From Physcomitrium patens (taxonomy: Eukaryota; Streptophyta; Bryopsida; Funariales; Funariaceae): a DNA stretch of 64,000 nucleotides. A program made the translations under genes and the position numbers. Shown here piece after piece: positions 35,658-48,019 of this stretch. The stretch is taken from the NCBI RefSeq assembly GCF_000002425.4, contig NC_037258.1, positions 1,502,993-1,566,992 on the forward strand, read 5' to 3'. The first letter of the stretch is position 1, and the number at the start of each line of letters is the position of its first letter. The notes below the pieces were generated by a model, which saw nothing but the letters and a program-made list of their open reading frames with translations, searched no databases and was not told where the DNA came from.

Positions 35658-38600
35658 ATTTGATAGGAATAGTAACTCATTGTTCTTATCTTGTTTTTAA
35701 AAAAGAAGTAAATTATTCTACTTCTATTATTGTATTTTGAATGTTGTTGACTACATATCTTCAATCTAATACTTTAATTCCCCAATAATGATTTTTTCCT
35801 TATAGAAAGTGGACCACACTTCTTTGTGAAAATTTTCATTTGATATTAGAGGTTGTGGATTATCTTTTTTTAATTTGACTTATAGATTTTTTTGAATTAT
35901 CTATAGAAGAAAAAATAATAGATACTACTCTTGATAAAAGTATGAAGAAATTTACAACTATTGTAAATCTTCACAAATTTGCCAATACTCTTAGGATAGA
36001 AATTTCATGTATCTCTAACTTCAACCATGGAGGTAGTATTTCAATGCCTATGGAAGAGGTCAACAATAAAATTTAAAGTCTATGCCAAAAAGATGTGCAA
36101 TTAAGAGAAGCATGTAGATCAAGTTTATAACTAAATTCAAGAAGTCTAGCTACTTCAAGTATAAAGGAAACAAGGATAAATATACTTGAGAAGTTTAATA
36201 GAACAAGATCAAATTTTTGAGGATTTCTACAATAAGTAAAGCTTTATCTAAGATTACATCCTTTTCAATACCATGATCAATTTACTCAAGTTACATTCAT
36301 AGGTATACTTCCTTCTAAAAGTGCTTTGTCTTGGTTTATATCTTTAATGAAAAATTATTCAAAATTAATCTATGTTTCAAATTCATTCTTTGAATTTTTT
36401 ATTTTCACATTTAAAAAAAATATTTTAAAAAGAATATCAAAGACCAAATTTCTATTTTTATAATAAAAATCATATTTAGATATTATATATACTACTGAAT
36501 TCTAAAACCTCACTTGTAACATAAATTGAAATAATAAGGACCTTAATAAATAATTTTGATATAAAATAAAAGATAATATCAAAGATTTATTATTAATAAT
36601 ATCAATAATAAATTTATTAAAGCAATTTATTACTTAATCGATTGCTTGTGACAATCAATTCTTTAAAAGATACTAAGAACAATGATTTGGTTGAAGAAGT
36701 ACAAGTTAAGTCATGTCAATAGTTTCTAAGTTTATAAAAAGTTATTCATGAAGACCAAAACCTATAAAAATTGATATGATATATTTTAAACCTCTTATTG
36801 AGAAAAAAAAAGACTTGATGCCATAAAAAAGGATTGTGCCTATATTGAGGAGAATTTAAGCATACTACTTAACATTGTCTCAAGAAACAACACAATGACA
36901 AATTGAGAAGCATGGTTACCAAAGAAGATAATGTGTCAAAAAACTAATTTTTCTTGGTATAATAAGAACTATAAAATTACAATTTTGTGCGATACCTAGT
37001 GAAGGTCCTATCTTCTCTTCAAATCTTTCATCTTATTTTACAATAGAAGTTTATTTGATAACAAAAAATCACAAAGTCTTTGCCTTGTTAGATTCAAGAG
37101 TCTCAACATATTTTAAAAACAAAGACTTTGTCAAAAAATAAGAAATATCTTTAATTAAAAAAACCAAACTTATGCATGTAGAAGTAATAGATGGTTATTT
37201 ATAGTTTTTTGGAGATGTTATCTATGAAACTATTTTGTTAGATGTAGTAACTAATAGTCATAATAGCTTAGTAATATTTAATGTCAAGAATAATTTTTTA
37301 AGTTTCTTGATGACTTTTTATCTATTACTTAGATGACATATTAATTTATTCTTAGAACATAGATCAATATGAACTTCATATTCATTGTGTGTTATAAAAA
37401 CTAAAACATGTAGAATTTTATGCTAAGATGGAAAAATGTATATTTCACATTATTTAAGTTGACTTCTTATGATACATCATTTTAAATGAAAGACTTATGA
37501 TAGATTCTAAAAAGGTCCAGACTATCATGAATTAGAAGATCCCAAAAAAATTTAGAGATGTACAATATTTTTTGAGATTTACCAATTATTATAAAATCTT
37601 CATTAAAAAAAATTTAGAAGTTGCAACTCTTCTTATAGGTTTAACTTGTAAAGACAAATTTGAATGGAAAAAAGAAGTTGAAGCATCTTTTGAAACCTTG
37701 GAGACATCATTTATTTGTATATCAATCTTGTATCTTGTTGACTTTTTTAAAGCATTTTTTACATCATTATCTAGAAGGCACTTCTAATTTAGTCACCATA
37801 TATATGAATTATAAGAACTTTGAGTACTTCATTTTGATACATGTTTTGAATCATTGCTAAGTCTATTGGAGCATGTCTTTATAAAGATTTGATTTCAAGT
37901 TCACTTATTAATCTAAAAAATAATAAGGTTTATTAGATACTTTTTTAGATATTCTTATTTTATACCAAAAGTAGGAAATGCATCTTTTGATCAATAAAGA
38001 ATGATTTTTTTGAAGCTAAAGTATTTTTATCTTTAAGTAATGAAATCAACATTAACGATTACTTCAATATTTTTCAAGCAAGTTCAATTCACTATGTCCT
38101 TCAATCTTCTTATTTATAATATTAAGAATAATACTTCTAAGTCTCATGATACTTCTAAGTTTGAATTCAAGAACAATCTATTATATTTTGAAGAATAATT
38201 ATATATTCCAAAAGATAAAACATGATAATATATTCTTTAAGCTTGCCACAATATTCCAACAATCAAACATTTTAGATACAATAAAACTTTAGAGCTATTA
38301 TCTAGAGATTTTTGGTCACCTCAAATATAGAAGGCAGTTAAAAGCTTTGTACAATCATATGATATTTATTTAAGATCAAAAACTCCTTGTCATTGATCTT
38401 ATGGACTTTTTCAACTATTACCTATTTTAGAACAACTATGATCTTTTGTTTCTATGGATTTTATAATGGATCTTCTAATCTCACATTCTTTTGACTCTAT
38501 ATTTGTGATAATAGATTGATTCACTAAGATGGAATATTTTATATTATATATTAAATCTATTATTAATAAAAAAATATCTATTTTTTTAAGAATATCTATA

Positions 38601-40043
38601 GCTATCTTAGATTTTCAAAAGATATTATATTAGATAAGAAGATATAATTTTTATTAAGATTTTAGAGAATCCTTTTTAAGTTTTTGAAGGTTGAGATAAA
38701 ACTATCTTTGGTTTTCTATCTTCAAATTGATAGTCAAATGAAGCAAGTGAATCAAGTTTTAGAGCAGTATTTGAGATATACCATCAATTATCAATAAGAT
38801 AATTAGATAATTTTTTTATCACCAAAAAATTTTACATATACTAAAACAAAACATTCTTCTAGTCAACAAACACCTTTCTTTGCAAATTATGGTTATCATC
38901 TATGACTCAATTCTTTTGACTTTTCAAAAATTAATAAACTTGAAGCAAAAAATTTAACAAATCATTTGTCAAAGCTACATACAATAATAAAGGTGTAATT
39001 AAAAGAAGCTCAAGAATGAAAAAAAATTAATATGAATGCTTATTCCAAGGAACAACCTCAATTCCTTGTTAGCAACAAGGTATGATTACTTCATCGTAAT
39101 ATCAAGACTATCTACCCTTGTCACAAATTAGATTACTATAGATTTGAAGCATTTCTTATATATGAACAAATTAATCTAGTTGCTTATTGATTTTACTTAT
39201 TGGAGTCTATAAAAATCCATCAAGTATTCTATGTATCTTTTTTAAGCTATATAAGACAATAAATATAATATAAAATTGATAAATACCACATCTTCCTATA
39301 GAAGTAAATAATAACAAGAATGTATGAAATTAAAGAAGTCTTAGACTAAAGACAATGCCAAAATAGGATAGAATATCTTCTTCATTAGCATGGATATGAT
39401 ATTTGTAAATTCATATGAGAATGAATCTTACAAATAAAAGAAAGAAGATTGATACTTTTTATTGACAACATCTATCAAAACTAAGATTAAGAATAAAAAA
39501 ATCTTTACTATAAAGGAATTGTAATTCAAAAAAGATTGCATTCAACCTTCTATCCTTGTTTGTAATTTTTGTATAGTTGTGGTGCTAAAGAGATAGAGAA
39601 TTTATAGCCATCAGATTCAATTTAAGAGCCATTATTTGTTGACTTATTAGACAAAACAATGCAATTATCACAACCTTTAAGATGGCATTATTGAAATGAA
39701 GACCTTTCAAGAATGACATATTCTTTTTTGAATAGATAGCAAGATACAACGCATTTGATATCACAACCTTGAAAAAGACTCTCAATGTTTGATAATTTTA
39801 ATGGAGGTAGAAACAACTCTTGATAATATTACAAATGTTGTGTTTGAAAGAAGTTACAAAGGCCTCAACAATAATTAAATAATAAGATGGTCTTTACATC
39901 TTGAAATGAAACATTATTAGTGATTGAAAGAACTTATTAACTACCTTCAAAGAAAATAAAAATCAAAGTATGTAGCAAATACAATTTACTACATCTTGGA
40001 TTTTTACAACATATGATCAATATTCCTCATAGAACTCGTCTCT
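35658..40043 (+). pseudogene. gag-pol remnant of gypsy element C
   Basis: Scattered readable phrases remain. RNase H/RT-like 'FTNYYKIFIKKNLEVATLL' lies near 37,575-37,635, and integrase zinc-region sequence is near 38,230-38,420. Fossil, extensively broken. Confidence 0.75.
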
Positions 40044-40057
40044 AGAAGGAGAGATAA

Positions 40058-40338
40058 TGTCATGGACATACATATTTATTCCAATAGCTATTTAGATATT
40101 ATAAATAAGTAAAAATAGATTAATTTGATTATATCTTATAAAGAAGCTTTTTAAAAGCTTCATAAACGTGGTTTCATCTTTATACATGTCTTTAGGTGAT
40201 TCGTAGTTCAAAAACTTGGCCAATAAATTAGGCACATATGGCATGTATTAATAGCTTGTTGTACAACCTAACAATATAGCACATATAAAGAAAACTTATA
40301 TTTCAAGTTAAGATAAGTGTCTTACATACTAGACACAT
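40058..40338 (+). repeat. partial LTR at the 3' end of element C
   Basis: Begins TGTCATGGACATAC directly after the polypurine tract AGAAGGAGAGATAA. It follows the LTR sequence for about 281 bp, then gives way to a second LTR start at 40,339. Confidence 0.72.
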
Positions 40339-40866
40339 TATCATAGACATACATACTTACTCTAATATTTACTTATATGATTAAGTAAAAGTAAATAAAA
40401 ACAAATTTATTTCATAATATTTTTTAAAGAAGCTTCTTAAAAGCTTCATAGACATTGCTTTGACTTTACATGTATTTTTAGATGATTAATAGGTTAAAAA
40501 CTTAGTTAACAAATTAATCATGTATTGATAGATTGCAAAAAAAGCTAATTATGTGGTACATATATAGAAAACTTATCTTGCAAGTTAAGATACATGTCTT
40601 GTAAAGTCAACATATTTTGGAGGTCCTATAAGACATTGCCATATAGCTCTTAATTAAGAATATGTATAGAAGTAAGAATGAAGCCTTCTTTATTCTTGTC
40701 CATGCCTTTCTAGTCCTTAGTCTTGTTTCAAGACTTTCTAGTCTTTTTGTCTTTGACAACAGCCATTCCAATTTCAATATTATATTAGTTTTGAGTAAAT
40801 ATCTATTCTTTTTGAATTACACAAGAGTATATTGAGTTTTTGGTTCTTTCAAATTCATGCCCTAAA
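40339..40866 (+). repeat. full LTR following the partial one
   Basis: Begins TATCATAGACATAC (TG changed to TA) and runs the full LTR length with AGTTAAGATACATGTCTTG, promoter-like and R/U5 parts. It ends in AAATTCATGCCC where the other LTRs read ATATCCTTGACA. Confidence 0.75.
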
Positions 40867-40869
40867 TAA

Positions 40870-41760
40870 GTGCATAGGCTCAAGCCTTACTAAGATGCCA
40901 AGGTATACTATCATGTATGTGAGAGCGTTGATTTTTCACTTGCCTTTTGCATGTGATGTGATAAAGGACTAATGTATTATATTAGTCTAATATGCTTGGA
41001 TTCCAAAGGTCACCACATGTTCATAATGCTTGTCTAGCCTATAAAATATATCAATCAACCATATTGTGGCCCCATGTATTATTATCCGGTGCTTTAATAA
41101 GAGAATTATAGAATAATAGTTGATGCAATATTTCATCTCTATAGCATGGAATGATTTGGTCTAGACCAGTTTGAAGTTCTTACTATATCTATCTCATTGT
41201 AATTAAGAGATGAGAGCCTTAATTGTGGACCAGTATTTTAGTTCCTATGATCCAATGGGAGTTGGTATACCAAAGTCCTCCTTAGCAATACTAAGTTTTT
41301 ATTACTCTATATTTAAAATAAAAAAAAAAAAAAAAAAAAAAAACCTTTTAGGACTCTGCTCTAAGTGCCATATTCCTTGTAATTAATTTGGCTAATAGTG
41401 TTCTTTTTGTAGTTCAAGATCAAAGACTTTGAGCCCACTATAGGTGATGGGTATTTCATTGGATCTTTGCTTGTGTGGTGCCAATAATTATGCTTGATCA
41501 AAGGTAATTTCTCATGATTGCTTTGATTTTTTTGAAGATTTTAGTCTTTATACTTACACATGATGAAACTATGTACCAAATTGATGCCAAAATTATTTGG
41601 TTGATGATCATAGTCCTTTCAACTAAAAATGGTTGCATTGGACCCCATTTGATGAAATGTGATGTGATTCCGCGTGGGATTTTTGCTCCATTCTCAACTA
41701 GGGTGTGTGGAAGCCTATCGAGAATCCGAGATATCTTACGAAGGAGCCTGGTCTAATCCA
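40870..41760 (-). mobile_element. LINE-like RT fragment, second LINE family
   Basis: On the minus strand around 41,345-41,540 the reading 'KIKAIMRNYLWS' and 'LLAKLITRNMAL' match the post-catalytic region of plant LINE reverse transcriptases. It is more diverged from LINE copies 1-3 than they are from each other. A run of 24 A at 41,320-41,343 interrupts it. Confidence 0.5.
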
Positions 41761-41799
41761 GACTATACCAACTTAGCTATGGCCAGGCTGCCACTAAGC

Positions 41800-43780
41800 G
41801 TATTTTCTTTGATATTTATCCTTAGCTTCTCTTCTTCCATTGATATTTGAATCCTTCACGGCTCAGAGATGATCACATGCCACAGAAAGCATGTGAAAGC
41901 ATGTGTTCAAAGGCGTTGACATGATGTGTCCAGCAAGGAATTCAACACACACGAAAGAATGTAGTCACAAACCAAACAGTTTCATGAAGGAAACGAAGAG
42001 TGGCGTTGCAATACAAACTAGGTGCAGCTATTTTCGAGGATGTCCTAAAACTTTCGTAACGTCTTTGTTTGCTTCAGATCCTCGTGCCCCTCATCAAATC
42101 CTACTTTTAAACCAAAATTGACAACTGTACAAGCAAAGGGGGGGGGGGGGTGCGCTTATCTTGTAATGCATGGAGGTGTCGGCCGTCCATGGGTACTGCT
42201 GAAACCCTAATACCGACACCACCTGAGTGTTCATGAGCCTCACGCGGGGGAGCCTCATGAGGGATCGGAACAAAAGGACAAACGTTCAGAATGTGTTGAA
42301 CATCGTTCAACAAACCTGCCCACAACCCAGCTTTGTCACCTTCGCAAAGCTACTGCAAGTTGTGTGAACGAGTATTCTAACCTCCCAAAATGCAGATGGA
42401 GATGGCGTGAGCCTGCGGATCATGTAAGGAACGGTCGTTGCCAGGGTCTGGAGAACTGATACCAATAGCCCGCCCGTTCGTGGTTGAGTCAGAAACTGAG
42501 GAGTGCAGGGAGGGGCGATGCTGTCATGGCCTTCGCCACCCTGCTGTCCAGATTCGCTGGCAGTACCCACACTAATCTTGTCCTGCGCCACTAGCTTTGA
42601 CGCGGTCGCTGCCGTCGTCATGCTTTCATCGTATATCCACATCTCAGTTAGCGTCTGAGATTGTTTGTCTTCTCTTCAGCGTTTGCTGTCATCGAACCTT
42701 CACAGAACACAAGAGAGTTTCATTTAGGGGATGATTCAGAATTGTTACTGCACGTATGGTTACAGACCAAATCAGTGATCAGTGATCATCGTGAGTGTGA
42801 CGAACTCAGCCTTGGCTCCTCGCAAGTGGCCTCACTCCTACAATATAATAACCCCCACCTGCAATGTGTGTCTCAACGGCGCGCTCAACTGCTTCCTCGT
42901 TATTAAAAACTTCAAGTGAACATTATTCTTCTCTTGTTGCGCCATTTTACTCTGCCTCTCTTCTGTTTTTTGGCTGCCTGTGTTGTGACTTTTGCTTATT
43001 TGGAACTGTCTAGCGACAACAGAGAGCTGGTGAAGACCCATTATTGAGATTGCAATGTTTTTGCGTTCATGTATGGTACGTTTTAGGATTACGATTTCGT
43101 AGTGGATGAATTTCGAGCCTGTTGAGGGTTTGAAGAATTTTGGCGTTTTTGAACAAGTCGTCAGTGTTTTTGTAACTGTTGAGCAATTGAAAGCATCAAT
43201 CTATCGCTTGGAGTGTTGCTGAGTAACTAAACAGAATACCTATGTGCTGCATCCGTTGGGGTTGATATTTCGAAATAATAGTTGTTGATGGTGCAAGCTC
43301 AGACGGAGTGCAAGCTACAGAGGAGAAATCGCTAACCATAATGACGAAGGTGAGATTCAGTACTTACGTCGAATTCTTCGGATGAAATCAGACGAGGTTT
43401 TGTAAGTCGAGTATTTCAATCAGTCTTCCAATAAGATTGTGTTTTCGATCTTACTTTGTTTATGTGTTAGTTTCCACTATAATTTACATAGTACTTCGTC
43501 TGTCTCTATGCAGCTGTTGAGGCTTCGAGCTGCAATATTGGGGTGAAGTACGCTTTTCTCTCCATCACAGACAACAAGTGGATTAAGAAGTGCATCTGTT
43601 TTGCCTTCCTATATATGAAGGTTGTATTCTTGTGCTTTAAAACGTGATCTTGATTCTGAGAGCATCTGCTTACTGCAACTTTGCTATGATGAACACAGAG
43701 TGGAAACAACCAAGTGGATTCGGAGACATCACTCTTTACAAAAATCAGCAAAACATACAACATAATAAGATTTATCGGAC
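41800..43780. other. GC-richer island of probable host DNA
   Basis: Composition and CpG content resemble the RAD21 region, not the transposons. It includes a G13 run at 42,138-42,150 and a minus-strand open exon-like stretch (42,382-42,642). On the plus strand there is an ATG followed by a donor-like AAGGTGAGA near 43,345, and an acceptor-like CTATGCAG near 43,514 leads into only about 11 codons. The island may hold the ends of two divergent genes or their remains. Confidence 0.4.
42382..42642 (-). CDS. possible first exon of an unknown host protein
   Basis: ATG-initiated open stretch of 87 codons beginning 'MWIYDESMTTAATASKLVA', with a second in-frame ATG seven codons on. It ends at a consensus-like donor (GAG/GTTAGA), although the frame stays open to about 42,307. 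The segment 'GGLLVSVLQTLATTVPYMIR' is mildly hydrophobic. I recognise no family. Support comes only from composition, the ATG and the donor. Downstream exons on the minus strand cannot be fixed, and an overlapping frame at 42,107-42,325 is also open. It could be a real first exon, a gene fragment or chance. Confidence 0.3.
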
Positions 43781-44189
43781 CTAGATTTAAAAATTAAGAA
43801 CATGGATTTGGAGAAAAGTAATATTTTGTAAATGAGTTACAATGATTTTATACAAAACTGATTTTTAACTGGTTTCAATGTGTCATTCTCAAGAGGAAAA
43901 CATCATATATAAATATTTAATATAAATTTGGCAATGTCAAAGGAGTTGTTAATTATAAAATAAGTTTTTAAAACAGATATGTACATGTCAATTTTTTAAT
44001 AATTGAAAGTGTAATTTTGTCACAAATGAAATTTAGTAGTGAAGACTTCATGCTTAAAGTTTATCAAACTATATAAATAGATATAAGAATTATAAATAAA
44101 TAAATAAAATTTACTTCAATTTTATTTATAAATTAAATAAATAAATAAATAAAGTCAAGGCAAGAATTTTATTTTTTATTCTTTATTTT

Positions 44190-44530
44190 AGCTTGATTAT
44201 GTATTCTTTTTCTTTTACCTCTTTAAAAGTGAAATTTTTCACAAATCACATAAACACCTAAAACTTCACTATATTGTCACAACATGTAGCTCATGCACAA
44301 ACAAATCCCATTAAACAAACTTGTGAAGACTTAATTCTGAAGTAGAAATTTCATCCATGAAAGGAATCAAAAGGAGCGAACCAACAATAGAGAGGTAATG
44401 GTGAGTGCAGTAGAAGATCAACAAAACTATACATACATCTAGAAATCAAGATCACGCAACAAGTTTTTTGATAAAACTCACTTCCCGAGCTCCAAAACTC
44501 ACATTCTTTGTTGGATGGATCTGCAATTCA
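44190..44530. repeat. dispersed repeat R2, copy a
   Basis: Matches 46,815-47,115 through CACATAAACACCTAAAACTT, AACATGTAGCTCATG and ATGAAAGGAATCAAAA blocks. A further match near 45,450 and 47,575 (AATATATAGACTAG) suggests the full unit extends over 1 kb or more. No coding content. Class unknown. Confidence 0.6.
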
Positions 44531-45804
44531 CCATAATGTTTGAATTTTGGATTGTGTTGAAGACTTTAGGTTTGAATGTTATATTATTATTATTATTATT
44601 TTTTTTTTCCAAAATATACTTTTGTATTCTATACCTAATGGAAGTGATCTTCTACATGGCTCCTATTATAGTTGTGATAATAATTTAAATAACTTTATCA
44701 ATCTTCACTAATGTTATAAACATTAGTATAGATATAATTTTGGTGATTGATTTTAGGATTTTATCCTTTCATTGAAATTTTTATGCCTAATCATTTTTCT
44801 AACTTATTGCATAATTTATTATGGTAAAAAGCCAATTGATTGCTATTTCAATATATATGTATGTGCTCTGTTTTCTTACATTACAATTCCATAGTTTTTG
44901 GCCCTCAAACATAGAAGTCTTCAGAACCCTTTCTATTAAGTAGATAAAAGAATTCAAGACAAATGGCCTTGTTCCCAGAGATTCTTAACCTAACTTAGTT
45001 TTTCTATGCAATCTTGGTATTGCATCTTAAATGTGTGTATGAGAATTTGACATTCTATAGTGTTGAGTTTTCTTCAATGTTGCAATCCATTGGCAATAGT
45101 ATGTCTTTTTTTCTCTCTCTCATTCTCAATTTTCATTGATCTTTGTTTTTATCAAAAAACCTAGAAAATATCACCTTCTATGAGACCAAAAGAGAGTCTA
45201 CTTATATAGATATACACAAAATCACTCAATGCAAGTCTTTTTACTTTCTTTAATGTAAAACACCTTGTGATCAATGATAAAGTGCCCTATTGACTCTATA
45301 CAATATTAAATGTTTTGATAAAAAAAAAGAGTGATGAATTATAAAACAACCTATGAATTCTAGAGAAGGTGAACTTTTTTGATGAAAAGAAAGACCCATC
45401 TATGCAATGAATGAGAGCCACCACTAATCTCTTTGAGCATTGTTAATATATAGACTAGTTGAATTTGTGCCATTGTCATGGATTTTTTACACAAATTTCC
45501 AAAAAGCTTAATTTTTTGATATCAAGAACTTAGCATTTTAATCATTTCACCTTATACATTAATAGGAAATTTTGCATTCAAGTTCTTCAAAATTGATTCT
45601 ACATTAATATAACAACAAAGTTTAGACAGAAAAATTAAAATAAATCCATCCAAAAATATAATATTAATTATTTTTATATTATAATAATAAAAATTATAAA
45701 GGGGGTTTTATAATAATTTAAAATATGGGTTAAAGTAATTTTAAAATATATTTAATGGGTAACTAAAAATTGAATAAATTATACATATAGATATATATAT
45801 ATTG

Positions 45805-45840
<36 letters not shown>

Positions 45841-46814
45841 CTTTCATAAAAATGTATGTTGATTTTGATTTTATTTATAACATTGTATTCTTTGATATTA
45901 TTATAGAATATAATTGAAAATATTTACTTGATTTTTTTCTTAAATTTTAAGTCAATCATCTATTGTAATTAAAATAATTTATCTTGAGATTAAAAAAATT
46001 TAAAAATCAACATCAATTCATTTTATAAGATTTATTCAAATTACATTTTTTTTCTTATAATAAATTTGTAAAGAAAATATTAAAAATTATAGCATATAAT
46101 AATAATTATGTTAATTTATATTGGAAATAAAATGGAAAAAAAAAAAAAAAAAAAAAAAACTTAAATTTAACATGGTTCAAAAATACATTCACACAATCAA
46201 TAATTCTTATATACCTTTCTATTTATTGTGCTAAAAAAATAATCACAAACTTAATATTATGATTGTCATCAATTTTTAATAAACTATGGGATAACCATGA
46301 ATTTTTTTTGTATAAAAAATAACAACTTGCTGAAGTGAATATAGCACACAATAGTACTACAAAAGTTAGATTCATAGGTGCAATCATTGACTTTTTATCC
46401 ACCTATAATCTTCTTTCTTCTAGATGCTAGTGGAAAAAAAAATACTAAAGCTCATAATATTATTCTTTGAATCATTTTGCATCAGCAATTGCACTCTCTC
46501 AATTGTAAATTTTCAATCATAAATTTCACTCATGAAAAAGGGTTTCACATTGTTCAAAATGGATATCTGCATTGCTAGTTTTCAGATGAAGATAATTGCA
46601 AGTTCTTCATTTGTTACTTGTAGCATATGACATATGAAAAAAATAAAAACTTTTGGCAAAAAGGTAAAAAAAAGAGCTTGTAACACCAACCTCACTCACT
46701 TGATTAAGTTAGAATAGAATCTCTTTATAGCACTCTAATATTCTTTGCTTAGTGCCGCTTGCAATCAATTCTACAAGGATGATACAATTCATTGTACCAA
46801 TAGATTAGCTAATC

Positions 46815-47115
46815 ACTTGCTTGATTATGCATTATTTTTTTCTCATCTCTTTAGAGGTGAATGTTTTTATAAATCACATAAATACCTAAAACTTCATTGT
46901 AGTGTTACAACATGTAACTCATGTACAAACAAATTCCATTGAATAGAATTGTAAAGATCATGAATGAATAGAATTTGATTTTGTTGTAGAAACTTCACGC
47001 ATGAAAGGATTCAAAAAGAAGCAAAAAGAAAAAATCAACAATTGAAAAGTAATGTTGAATAAAGTAGAAGATCAATGAAATTATATATACATCAAAATCA
47101 AGATCATAAAGTAAA
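46815..47115. repeat. dispersed repeat R2, copy b
   Basis: Second copy of the repeat at 44,190-44,530, same orientation, clearly diverged. Confidence 0.6.
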
Positions 47116-47804
47116 AATTTAATATAATATTGATCATTAAAATGATAACTAAATACACAACATAGCTGATGTAAGCATATGATCAAGGAGGTCAAGTGTC
47201 TATATTAGAAACAACTCAATCAAAATTCTTCATAGACAATGTTCTTGGATAAACTTTTGAAATCCAATGTCGCTTCAAATCAAATCCAATTAAAATCGAT
47301 GCAATGAATTGAAACTCAATGAAAACCAAAATCCAATGTAGCTTCAAATGCAATTAGAAATCATAAAATTCATCATTAATCCAATCAAAATTGATTCACT
47401 TGCATCAAAATTATGAGCATTGTCCTATTTTTGTCTTACTTAATTTCCATCTTACCGCTTTCATACTATCACTAGCAATGTAGAAGACCTTGTGAAATGT
47501 CTTGATCAATTGAAAATGCCTATAGAATGTTCTAATCATCTATAAAGCATCTTACTTATCTATATTGAGTATTCTTAATATATAGACTAGATAAACTTGT
47601 GTTGCTATAAAAAGTGTGACTCAAATGAAGCATTTTTTGAACCAAAGAATATTTTTAAAATAAAAATAAAATATAATATAAATTAAAGAAATAAAATATA
47701 TAATAGAGCTTTCAATTATAAAGTAAGATAAATAAATCCATATTTTTGTCACAAATAATATGCAAAAAAAATAATTAGCTTTGTTCAAAGAATTACTTGT
47801 AAAA

Positions 47805-47807
<3 letters not shown>

Positions 47808-47868
<61 letters not shown>
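47808..47868. repeat. (TAA)n microsatellite
   Basis: About 20 uninterrupted TAA units next to the 3' end of the Helitron. Confidence 0.9.
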
Positions 47869-47869
<1 letters not shown>

Positions 47870-48019
47870 TTTAAATTTTGTATATATTAAAAAATCATAA
47901 AATTATATTAAGATATTCAAAGATATATTAAAATTAATAAATTAATAAATTAAAATATAAAGTATAAAAAATAAAATATTAATATTTATTTAATTAAAAT
48001 TTTTAAAAAATAATATTTA

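Larger units (their letters stand above)
35147..40866 (+). mobile_element. Ty3/gypsy element C, strongly decayed
   Basis: 5' LTR at about 35,147-35,657. Internal gag-like sequence lies at about 36,180-36,900, then protease and RT (about 37,000-37,800), integrase (about 38,050-38,900) and a chromodomain-like tail (about 39,330-39,480). A polypurine tract is at 40,044-40,057. The 3' end holds a partial LTR followed by a full LTR. It is the same lineage as element B. Broken by dozens of changes and old. Confidence 0.85.
43781..47989. other. AT-rich region with dispersed repeats
   Basis: No gene seen. It contains the repeat pair at 44,190-44,530 and 46,815-47,115, (AT)n at 45,810-45,838, a poly(A) run near 46,136-46,160 and (TAA)n at 47,808-47,868. 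The stretch 45,370-45,430 (GAATGAGAGCCACCA) recurs at 55,325-55,380. Confidence 0.55.

Noticed and set aside
41320-41343. Poly(A) run as a retrocopy tail
   Set aside because: LINE-like coding sequence continues past it, and no gene copy or target duplication is attached.
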